Shown here: in pieces, positions 6,943-12,842 of the stretch
Numbering within the stretch: position 1 is the first letter of the stretch
Layout of the letters: each line of letters opens with the position of its first letter
Origin: CAZVFH01 sp964626415
Lineage (GTDB): Bacteria; Patescibacteriota; UBA1384; XYA2-FULL-43-10; CAINNR01
Direction of reading: 5' to 3'
NCBI GenBank assembly: GCA_964626415.1
Contig: CAZVFH010000013.1
Coordinates: 1-19,054 of the forward strand
DNA: 19,054 nucleotides
Position numbers and translations under genes: made by a program
Notes under the pieces: model-generated
Told to the model about the DNA's origin: nothing
Seen by the model: the letters and a program-made list of their open reading frames with translations, nothing else
The model's database searches: none

Positions 6943-8481
6943 CTAAAACCGTTTCTGTTCTTGTGGGCGGTATTGCAATGCCTCCGCTAAATGTTCGGAT
7001 TTGATAAATTGTGACTCGGCCAGATCGGCAATCGTTCGCGAAAGCCGCAAAATTCTGTGATAAGCCCGGGCCGAAAGTCCAAGACGATCAACTGCTTGAA
7101 CCAGCAGTTTTTTTGTTTGTTCGTCGATTTGGCAATATTTTTTGACATCGGCCGCTTTCATTTCGGCATTTGACTTTATTTTTGTGCCGGCAAATCTTTT
7201 CTTTTGATGATTCTTGGCTGAGACAACTCGACTTTTAACCGACTTTGATGATTCGGCAACCGACTCTTTTGCCAATTTTTCAACTTTTACCCTCGGAACC
7301 TCGACAAATAAATCAATTCTATCAAGAAGAGGACCGGAAATTCTTTTTTGATATTTAATAATTTGCGTCGGCGTACAAATACACTCCTTATAGTTTGAGC
7401 CAAGATAACCGCAGGGACAGGGATTTTGCGCCGCAACTAAAACAAATTTTGCTGGAAAATTTAAAGAGCCGGAAGCCCTGGAAACGGTAACTTCGCCGTC
7501 TTCGAGTGGTTGGCGTAAAGCTTCAAGAACTGAGCGAGGAAATTCTGGAAATTCATCAAGAAACAAAACCCCTCGATGAGCAAGCGAAATTTCGCCCGGG
7601 CGTGGCCAAGTTCCGCCACCGACCATGGCGACTGATGAAGTTGTATGATGTGGCGAACGGAAAGGCCGAGCGCAAATCAGCGCCGAGTCGCCACGATGCA
7701 AAAGTCCGGCAACAGAGTGAATTTTTGATGCTTCCAGAATTTCTTCCTCGTCCATCGGTGGCATTATTGTTGGCAGACCACGCGAAAGCAATGTCTTTCC
7801 CGATCCTGGCGGACCAGAAAGTAAAACATTATGCGAACCGGCGGCGGCAATTTCAAGCGCTCGCTTGGCGCTTTCTTGACCGGAAACATAGGCGAAATCA
7901 TACTCAGTAACAATATCTTCGATATTATTTACGCCTTCGCCAAAAACCGGCTTGATAAATAATTCAGCGCGAAAAAAATCAACTAAATTTTCCAGCGATT
8001 TTATCGGATAAATTGCCAGATCGCGAATTAATTTTGACTCTTCTAAATTATTCTCGGGGATAAAAATCCGTTTTGCTCCCCATTCTTTGGCGGCAATTAT
8101 TGCCGGCAGAATTCCAGAAACTGGCCGCAAATCGCCAGACAAAGAAAGTTCACCGATAAAAATATCATCTTTTGTCACCGCAATTTCTGAAATTTGTCCG
8201 CCAGCCAAAAGAACAGCAACTGCAATCGGCAGATCATAAGTCGGTCCCTCCTTTTTGATATCAGCCGGCGCCAAATTAACAGTCAAGCGGCGATCAGGAA
8301 ACTCGAGTCCGGAATTTTTTATTGCGCTTCGAACTCGGTCTTTTGATTCGTCTATTGCTTTGTCAGGAAGTCCGACAATTGAAAACGAGGGCAGTCCGCG
8401 GCCGATATCAACTTCAACTTCAACTGGGTACACTTCCAACCCCAAAACCGCACAACTTTTGACTTTGGCGATTTTTAACAT
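6943..8481 (-). CDS. comM: ComM / YifB family Mg-chelatase-like AAA+ ATPase
   Basis: The protein is full length for the family at 512 residues. The N-terminal domain (1-170) carries LPSFSIVGLPDKAIDESKDRVRSA-type sequence typical of YifB/ComM. The AAA+ core has Walker A GPPGSGKT (223-230), Walker B VLFLDE (305-310) and a cysteine pair region NPCPCGYLG with a later CIC (355-369). The C-terminal Mg-chelatase-like domain ends with AYHRILRLSRTIADLAES. In naturally competent bacteria ComM is a hexameric helicase that drives branch migration when imported single-stranded DNA is integrated, which fits the ComEA and RecG genes in this window. It has its own promoter after the terminator at 8570-8595. 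Confidence 0.95.
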   Translation of the reverse strand: MLKIAKVKSCAVLGLEVYPVEVEVDIGRGLPSFSIVGLPDKAIDESKDRVRSAIKNSGLEFPDRRLTVNLAPADIKKEGPTYDLPIAVAVLLAGGQISEIAVTKDDIFIGELSLSGDLRPVSGILPAIIAAKEWGAKRIFIPENNLEESKLIRDLAIYPIKSLENLVDFFRAELFIKPVFGEGVNNIEDIVTEYDFAYVSGQESAKRALEIAAAGSHNVLLSGPPGSGKTLLSRGLPTIMPPMDEEEILEASKIHSVAGLLHRGDSALICARPFRSPHHTTSSVAMVGGGTWPRPGEISLAHRGVLFLDEFPEFPRSVLEALRQPLEDGEVTVSRASGSLNFPAKFVLVAAQNPCPCGYLGSNYKECICTPTQIIKYQKRISGPLLDRIDLFVEVPRVKVEKLAKESVAESSKSVKSRVVSAKNHQKKRFAGTKIKSNAEMKAADVKKYCQIDEQTKKLLVQAVDRLGLSARAYHRILRLSRTIADLAESQFIKSEHLAEALQYRPQEQKRF

Positions 8482-8507
8482 AATAATTATTCTTAGTATT
8501 TTCTTTA

Positions 8508-8557
8508 ATTATATCATTTTGCCGATATTTTAAAATTGAACCCAAAAAGATTGTCAA
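8508..8557 (-). promoter_or_regulatory. Candidate promoter region of comM
   Basis: TTGACA (8557-8552), 17-nt spacer, TTTAAA (8534-8529). A perfect TATAAT lies closer to the gene (8513-8508) but without a good -35. The region directly follows terminator 2, so comM starts a new transcript here. Confidence 0.5.
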
Positions 8558-8569
8558 AATTCGAATATG

Positions 8570-8595
8570 AAAAAGGGGTCAGACGCGCTGACCCC
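8570..8595 (-). terminator. Intrinsic terminator 2 of the unit between miaA and comM
   Basis: On the minus strand GGGGTCAG-CGCGT-CTGACCCC followed by five T. The 8-bp stem is perfect. Confidence 0.8.
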
Positions 8596-8826
8596 CGACC
8601 CGACCGCTGTGTTTGATTGCGCCTTACCGCTACCCACTTTTCTTGTCAAGCAGGATTGGCGGCGTACGCTCTCATCGGACTCACCCCTTTCAATTTTTTC
8701 CCGTCGAAATCGACGATGAACGAAAAAGCCACCTGATGTTAGGTGGCTGACGTGAACTAAAATCAAGCGAGTTTAGCTCACATCAGCCCACGACCTTTAA
8801 TTTGGGAAAAATGATTTGTCATATTA
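8596..8826 (-). ncRNA. Candidate structured small RNA between miaA and comM
   Basis: This stretch has no convincing gene but has a consensus promoter (8832-8860) and two perfect intrinsic terminators on the minus strand. The RNA would be about 100 nt if stopped at the first terminator (8723-8748) and about 255 nt if stopped at the second. It starts with a 17-bp stem (8788-8772 with 8761-8745, two wobbles, 10-nt loop) whose last four bases also form the first terminator stem. Further on is a hairpin CGTCG/CGACG (8702-8715) and a GC-rich segment. A 70-codon TTG-started frame over 8554-8766 runs through both terminators and resembles nothing. A 14-codon frame (MTNHFSQIKGRGLM) begins right at the predicted start. 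I do not recognise an RNA family. Confidence 0.5.
8723..8748 (-). terminator. Intrinsic terminator 1 of the unit between miaA and comM
   Basis: On the minus strand AGCCACCT-aacatc-AGGTGGCT followed by TTTT. The 5' arm shares four bases with the preceding 17-bp stem, so the two structures compete at their border. Confidence 0.8.
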
Positions 8827-8831
8827 ATTTA

Positions 8832-8860
8832 ATAATAAAGTGATGATTAACATTTGTCAA
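8832..8860 (-). promoter_or_regulatory. Strong promoter of the candidate small RNA
   Basis: TTGACA (8860-8855), 17-nt spacer, TATTAT (8837-8832). The -35 overlaps the miaA stop codon. Predicted start near 8825. Confidence 0.65.
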
Positions 8861-9822
8861 GTTTTTAAAAATTTTGCAATAGTTTTTTCCGCTGACTTTA
8901 AGTCCTCGCACCAAACAATTTCCGGAAAGCGCCGAAACCAAGTAAATTGCCGACGGGCATAGGCGTGAATTGCAAATTTCATTTTCTGCTTCATTTCTTT
9001 GAATGACTCGTTGTCATTCCCGCGAAGGCGGGAATCTACTGATAGTTGAATTTTACTATTTGTGGATCCCCGACTAAATCGGGGATGACACAACAAATAG
9101 TCGGTCAAAATCCGATATTCGAGTCCCAATGATAACAACCATTTTGGGTCAACGCCAGATTTTATTAGACCTTGTGTTTCTTCCAACATTCCTTCTTTAA
9201 ACCGACTCTCAACTCGCTGATCAATCCGCCGATATAAAACTTCACGCGGCAAATCAACCGCGATCTGCAAAACCTCAAAATCCGGCTTTTTTTTGCTGAC
9301 AATTTCCCCGGCTTGTGCTCGTTCAATCGCTCGAATTAGGCGATGAGGATTGTTCTCATCAATTTTCAATTTTGTAATTTTCAATTTACAAAAAATTTCT
9401 TGAAGTTGTTTTAGTGATTTTTTTTCTAGCTCCTCCCTCCTATAACTTTTCACTTTTAACTTTTCACTTTTAACTTCGAGGGTGAAACCCTCGACCAGCG
9501 CTTGTATATAAAGTCCTGTTCCACCGACAACAATCGGCGTTTTTCCGTGAGAAAAAATATCTTCGACAACTTTCCGCGCCGCCGCCAGCCAGTCAAACAT
9601 TGTAAAACTTTCCTCCGGCTGGCAAATATCAATTAGGTGATATTTAATATCGCCATATTCTTTTAGATCTTTTCCTGTGCCAATGTCTAGACCTTTATAA
9701 ACCTGACGAGAGTCAGCCGACACAATTTCCCCATCAATTTTCTTGGCAACCGAAACTCCCCAGCCGGTTTTTCCGCTGGCATTCGGCCCGACGATACAAA
9801 TTATTTTTCGTTTGTTTCCCAT
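8857..9822 (-). CDS. miaA: tRNA dimethylallyltransferase MiaA, with translated repeat insertions
   Basis: MiaA transfers a dimethylallyl group to N6 of A37 in tRNAs that read UNN codons. The 321-residue product has Walker A GPNASGKT (12-19), SADSRQVYKGLDIGTG (36-50), GGTGLYIQAL (100-109), NPHRLIRAIER (158-168) and the C-terminal RRQFTWFRR (291-298). I chose MGNKRKI at 9822; 13 further codons upstream to 9861 come from a palindromic repeat. Three stretches look like dispersed repeats read in frame: 116-127 (VKSEKLKVKS), 146-154 (KLKITKLKI) and about 244-271, which ends SRLRGNDN, a typical translation of such repeats. All family motifs survive outside them, so the enzyme may still work. The 57-residue gene lies upstream on the same strand. 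Confidence 0.93.
   Translation of the reverse strand: MGNKRKIICIVGPNASGKTGWGVSVAKKIDGEIVSADSRQVYKGLDIGTGKDLKEYGDIKYHLIDICQPEESFTMFDWLAAARKVVEDIFSHGKTPIVVGGTGLYIQALVEGFTLEVKSEKLKVKSYRREELEKKSLKQLQEIFCKLKITKLKIDENNPHRLIRAIERAQAGEIVSKKKPDFEVLQIAVDLPREVLYRRIDQRVESRFKEGMLEETQGLIKSGVDPKWLLSLGLEYRILTDYLLCHPRFSRGSTNSKIQLSVDSRLRGNDNESFKEMKQKMKFAIHAYARRQFTWFRRFPEIVWCEDLKSAEKTIAKFLKT
9010..9100. repeat. Dispersed palindromic repeat inserted in frame in miaA
   Basis: The ends are imperfect inverted copies (TTGTCATTCCC and GGGATGACACAA). Two GC hairpins lie inside: CCCGC/GCGGG and CCCCGA/TCGGGG. It adds about 28 residues to MiaA without a frameshift or stop. Confidence 0.75.
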
Positions 9823-9835
9823 TTTATTTAAAGAA

Positions 9836-9925
9836 ATTCGTACACAAAATCCTTTACACAAATATTCACAAATAATTTCCGATTCTGATTTGTGTAAATT
9901 TGTGTGACAGATTCGTGTACGAATC
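9836..9925. repeat. Palindromic repeat between miaA and the 57-residue gene
   Basis: Perfect 10-bp terminal inverted repeats ATTCGTACAC and GTGTACGAAT enclose several copies of ACACAAAT and its complement. It fills the gap upstream of miaA and creates the false upstream extension of that gene. Confidence 0.65.
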
Positions 9926-9930
9926 TCCTT

Positions 9931-10104
9931 TTATGATTTGCGTTTCCGCTTTAGCCGCTCGATTTCAAAAACACTTTTACCAGAAACCAGCATCTCTTTT
10001 TGTTCACGCTTCTCGGATTCGGTCAACAACTTTTCTTCAAGGTCTTCAAAATAATTGCTATCAACTTCATCAGAGTTAGTTTTTTTTAATTTTTTATTGT
10101 CCAT
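9931..10104 (-). CDS. Small charged protein upstream of miaA, function unknown
   Basis: The 57-residue product starts MDNKKLKKTNSDEVDSN and ends VFEIERLKRKRKS. It is highly charged, with an acidic helix in the middle (YFEDLEEKLLTESEKREQKE) and a basic tail after the phrase MLVSGKSVFEIERLK, and it should be soluble. It lies 35 bases after the D-LDH stop and before miaA on the same strand, so the three may form one transcript. It reminds me of small conserved CPR proteins of unknown role; I cannot name a family. Confidence 0.6.
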   Translation of the reverse strand: MDNKKLKKTNSDEVDSNYFEDLEEKLLTESEKREQKEMLVSGKSVFEIERLKRKRKS

Positions 10105-10139
10105 AGTTATAAAAAAATGTCACAGAATTTCGTTTTGAT

Positions 10140-11156
10140 TCATTTTATTAAGTTGATCGGTTCGCCTTTTGTAAATGATTTAATATTTTCAATTGTCGCG
10201 TCCAAAATTCTCGTTAGTGCTTCTCTGCTATTAAAGGCGTTATGGGGAGTAATGATAACATTTGGTTGATTGATTAAAATATGATTTTCGAGCACTGTTC
10301 GCAAATCACAGACCTTTTTAAAATTAGCACTCAAAAGTTCTCTTTCCTCTCTGATAAAACACTCTTCTTCGAGAACATCGAGACCAAGCCCAGCAAAAAT
10401 CCCTTCCTTTAATCCCTTGAGTAAAACACCAGTATCGCAAATTCCACCTCTCGCAGTATTTATCAAATAACAGCCCTTTTTGAGTAGCTTTAATGTTTCC
10501 AAATTTACTAAATGATGAGTTGCTTTATTATATGGCAAATGGAAAGTTACAATATCAGAATTTTGAAATAATTTATTCAACGAAACATACCGAAAACCGA
10601 TCTCTTTTGCCAATTTTTGGTCATTTTTAATATCATATACCAGTATATTCATTTCAAACCCCTTGGCAATTCGAATAACATGTCGACCGATGTTACCGGA
10701 ACCAACAACACCCAAAGTTTTACCCTTCAAGTCAAAACCTCTTAGATTGTCAAGTGAAAAATCTTCTCTTTTGGTCTTTTCAACAGAAAGCGGAATTTTT
10801 CTAGACAAGGCCAAAATTAAAGCGAAAGCGTGTTCAGCAACAGTATTCTCCCCGTAAGTTGGAACATTGGAGACTAAAATATCTCTTTTCCCACAAGTTT
10901 TCAAATCAATATGATCAAACCCAGTCGAACGAGTTGCGATATATTTAAGCGATTTTAAAGAGTCAAGGGTTATCTTATCAATTTGGGAATAAATAAAAGG
11001 CGATAAAATGTTAACCTTAGAAATATTCGCTAAATTTTCAGGAGACAATTTATTCTCATCAAATACCAAATCAAAACCGGAAAGAGCGGATTTTAAATAA
11101 TCCGTCTCCCACTTCTCGATTTCCAAAAAACCAATTTTTAATTTTTGATTATCCAT
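10140..11156 (-). CDS. D-lactate dehydrogenase-like 2-hydroxyacid dehydrogenase
   Basis: This NAD-dependent D-isomer-specific 2-hydroxyacid dehydrogenase has 338 residues, normal for the family. The nucleotide-binding motif is VGSGNIG (151-157). The catalytic set is present: Arg236 in INTARGG, Glu in LDVLEEE (about 264) and His305 in ITPHNAF. STGFDHIDL (77-85) and YGENTVAEHAFALILALSRK (101-120) are typical of the D-LDH branch. The likely reaction is pyruvate plus NADH to D-lactate, regenerating NAD during fermentation, as expected for a fermentative CPR cell; other 2-keto acids are possible. The start codon lies only 28 bases from one copy of the 92-bp inverted repeat, so its promoter must lie in or beyond mobile DNA. 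Confidence 0.92.
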   Translation of the reverse strand: MDNQKLKIGFLEIEKWETDYLKSALSGFDLVFDENKLSPENLANISKVNILSPFIYSQIDKITLDSLKSLKYIATRSTGFDHIDLKTCGKRDILVSNVPTYGENTVAEHAFALILALSRKIPLSVEKTKREDFSLDNLRGFDLKGKTLGVVGSGNIGRHVIRIAKGFEMNILVYDIKNDQKLAKEIGFRYVSLNKLFQNSDIVTFHLPYNKATHHLVNLETLKLLKKGCYLINTARGGICDTGVLLKGLKEGIFAGLGLDVLEEECFIREERELLSANFKKVCDLRTVLENHILINQPNVIITPHNAFNSREALTRILDATIENIKSFTKGEPINLIK

Positions 11157-11184
11157 TTTTATATGTCTAATTGCAATTTCCTTT

Positions 11185-11276
11185 CTGGTGCTCTATTCTT
11201 AAAATAGTCCGAACGCATTTCGCCGCCGAAGGCGGCGACGGCAAGCCCCCCAAAATTTGAGCGGATTCGCCACGAT
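11185..11276 (-). repeat. 92-bp inverted repeat S', left copy (bounds the radical SAM module)
   Basis: Perfect reverse complement of 12606-12697. It contains the hairpin CGCCGCC-gaa-GGCGGCG and ends, on the minus strand, in AGAGCACCAG next to the D-LDH leader. Past the repeat the two copies share a further AAGGAAA after one mismatch. Confidence 0.95.
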
Positions 11277-11279
11277 CTT

Positions 11280-11298
11280 TGACAATTTCAAGTTTTTC
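11280..11298 (-). pseudogene. Serine recombinase remnant, N-terminal piece 1
   Basis: On the minus strand 11298-11281 equals recombinase positions 12945-12962 (18 of 18 bases, GAAAAACTTGAAATTGTC). The match stops at the base where a 17-nt hairpin starts in the intact gene, and the 92-bp repeat begins four bases later. Confidence 0.65.
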
Positions 11299-11322
11299 TA
11301 ACGAGTTAATCATAACTCATTT

Positions 11323-11362
11323 CAGTAAATTTTTCAAGAAAATGAGCTTGAAAAATTTACTG
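11323..11362. repeat. Perfect 16-bp inverted repeat (hairpin) inside the radical SAM module
   Basis: CAGTAAATTTTTCAAG and its exact complement CTTGAAAAATTTACTG around an 8-nt loop. A smaller hairpin GAGTTA/TAACTC lies just to its left. No T-tract follows, so it is probably not a terminator. Confidence 0.7.
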
Positions 11363-11390
11363 CTTTGGCGGCAAATTCTTTGTTCTTTTA

Positions 11391-11425
11391 AAAAAAGAAC
11401 CCGATGACCTGTGAAAGTCATCGGG
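11391..11425 (-). terminator. Intrinsic terminator of the radical SAM gene
   Basis: On the minus strand CCCGATGAC, short loop, GTCATCGGG, then TTCTTTTTT. It lies 22 bases past the stop codon. Confidence 0.85.
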
Positions 11426-11446
11426 TGTGTATGCAACTTTGTTGCG

Positions 11447-12439
11447 TTAGGCATACTTCTTGCCAGCAAGGAAATCCTTCCAGTTCGGATCCCTTACCGG
11501 ACAGAAGCAATCCAATTGATCAAACATCTTACGCGAGAAGTCGTGTTGCAGGTTTACCGCTTGTTCAAAACTAACATCGCGGATGTTGGTGATTTCCACT
11601 TCATATCCGCCGTGAGCATCAAGCAACAGGTTCCCGTCCGCGCCGACATTGAGACCATATTTGCAGGTTCCGCAGACGCTTCGACCGTCTGGCTCATCAT
11701 AGAAGATGATTGACTCGTCGCCGAGTACATTCACTTCTTCAAGCCGTCGTTCTTCGGACAGCCACAACTCCGGCTTTTCCGCGGCATGACCAGTTCGCGC
11801 GAGTGGAGCAATGCTGAACAGCAATCCTCTCTCATCGCAAAACCTGCGGGCATGTTCGACTTCGTCGAGGTTATTAGCTTGTAGCGTCCAGTGGATCGTT
11901 GCTCGCTTAATCAGGCGACCATTTTCCACCCATTCGATGCCGCGAAAAGCTGTAGCGGCAAGATCAATGGCTCGCTTCTTTACCTCAAAACTTCCGAGTA
12001 ATCCGCTGTCGCACTCGTAAGTTTCTTGTTTGAGCGAATGCAGGCTTAGTACAAGAGCAACTCTTAGATCAACCAATTCCTTGATCACTTCTTTGTTAAG
12101 AAGATGACCATTAGTAATCAAGGTTGTCCAAATGCCAAGATGTGATGCGGTACGAATAATTGGCAAGGTGAATTGACTGAGAAGCGGTTCTCCCTCGCCA
12201 GAGATTTCAAGTGCCAAGCCGCCGAACCGATGAAATTCCTCGATTAGCCGAATATAATCCGGCATGCCGAGTAAATTCTTAAGTCCTGGCTTCCGCTCTG
12301 GATAGCGGAAACATCCTTGGCAATTCGCATCGCACTTGCTGTCTTGGTTCAACGACATGTAGGTTATGAATCTCTTGTGAAGCTCATAACCTCTAACTTT
12401 AGCCCAAAACCGCGGGCAAGAAACGAGAATCGGCTTCAT
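11447..12439 (-). CDS. Radical SAM protein with SPASM-like C-terminal cysteines
   Basis: The 330-residue product has the radical SAM [4Fe-4S] motif CDANCQGC (36-43, CX3CX2C), followed by ISGEGEPLL (79-87, the GGE-type SAM-contacting motif) and TLITNGHLL (106-114). The C-terminal part has C256 and C259 (VCGTCKYGLNVGADGNLLLD, close to a SPASM/twitch motif) and C311-x-C313, suggesting an auxiliary cluster. Such enzymes often modify peptides or act in cofactor synthesis; no substrate can be named. The start at 12439 is fixed by a strong ribosome site AAGGAGGT 7 bases upstream; the frame continues further upstream without support. GC content is visibly higher than in neighbours. With its own promoter and terminator between perfect 92-bp inverted repeats, it looks like a transferred cassette. 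Confidence 0.9.
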   Translation of the reverse strand: MKPILVSCPRFWAKVRGYELHKRFITYMSLNQDSKCDANCQGCFRYPERKPGLKNLLGMPDYIRLIEEFHRFGGLALEISGEGEPLLSQFTLPIIRTASHLGIWTTLITNGHLLNKEVIKELVDLRVALVLSLHSLKQETYECDSGLLGSFEVKKRAIDLAATAFRGIEWVENGRLIKRATIHWTLQANNLDEVEHARRFCDERGLLFSIAPLARTGHAAEKPELWLSEERRLEEVNVLGDESIIFYDEPDGRSVCGTCKYGLNVGADGNLLLDAHGGYEVEITNIRDVSFEQAVNLQHDFSRKMFDQLDCFCPVRDPNWKDFLAGKKYA

Positions 12440-12489
12440 ACTTCTTACCTCCTTTTTGTATGGTTTTTGTAAAGGTACCTCAGCTTCAG

Positions 12490-12530
12490 ATATTACCTTA
12501 AATAACAAAAAAGTCAACCGAAATTGACTT
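12490..12530 (-). promoter_or_regulatory. Promoter and palindromic operator-like site of the radical SAM gene
   Basis: TTGACT (12517-12512), 16-nt spacer, TAATAT (12495-12490); predicted start near 12483, leaving a leader of about 45 nt. The -35 is one arm of a perfect inverted repeat AAGTCAA-n6-TTGACTT (12511-12530), a possible repressor site. Confidence 0.6.
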
Positions 12531-12544
12531 CACTTATGAAAAAT

Positions 12545-12602
12545 TTTCTTTTACAAAATGTGGTTCGAGCCGATATTTTTATCAGGTTCTTTGGCAGTTT
12601 TT
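12545..12602 (-). pseudogene. Serine recombinase remnants in permuted order (N-terminal piece 2, C-terminal piece, leader)
   Basis: Read on the minus strand: 12602-12583 equals recombinase 12980-12999 (20 of 20 bases); 12581-12555 equals recombinase 14177-14203 (27 of 27); then about 17 bases (TTTGTAAAAGAAAATTT) equal the recombinase leader at 12793-12808. The order N-part, C-part, leader is a circular permutation with the middle deleted. Together with piece 1 at 11281-11298, the breakpoints flank the hairpin at 12963-12979 of the intact gene exactly. Confidence 0.7.
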
Positions 12603-12605
12603 AAA

Positions 12606-12697
12606 ATCGTGGCGAATCCGCTCAAATTTTGGGGGGCTTGCCGTCGCCGCCTTCGGCGGCGAAATGCGTTCGGACTATTTTAAGAATAGAGCACCAG
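12606..12697 (+). repeat. 92-bp inverted repeat S, right copy
   Basis: Perfect reverse complement of 11185-11276, with the hairpin CGCCGCC-ttc-GGCGGCG. Its last seven bases GCACCAG (12691-12697) are also the first seven of the adjacent 99-bp repeat, so the two modules share this junction. Confidence 0.95.
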
Positions 12698-12789
12698 TAA
12701 GGAAAAGTCAAATTTCGTTGGTTTGCCTCGCTTCGCTCGGCGACCAAATTGTAGGGAATTTTGGGCGAAAAAATCAATTGGCGGTTTTG
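12691..12789 (+). repeat. 99-bp inverted repeat T, left copy (bounds the recombinase module)
   Basis: Perfect reverse complement of 14205-14303. It includes the palindrome-rich GCCTCGCTTCGCTCGGC. It begins with GCACCAG, the same bases that form the tRNA-Leu 3' end at the other copy. Confidence 0.95.
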
Positions 12790-12842
12790 AATTTGTAAAA
12801 GAAAATTTATTCAATAATTATTAATTAACCAAAGGAGAAAAT

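Noticed and set aside
7506..7910. A 134-codon plus-strand frame opposite comM.
   Set aside because: It mirrors the conserved AAA+ region; no ribosome site or family features.
8640..8715. Possible tmRNA, because the minus strand has GATTTCGACGGG and a short frame ending AYAANPA.
   Set aside because: The first motif is part of a small palindrome. There is no tRNA-like 3' end with T-arm and CCA, and the unit is too short.
8554..8766. A 70-codon minus-strand reading frame.
   Set aside because: It starts with TTG inside a stem, runs through two terminators and resembles no protein.
11411..11713. A 100-codon plus-strand frame opposite the radical SAM gene.
   Set aside because: Its start lies in the terminator loop, and the minus-strand gene is clearly real.
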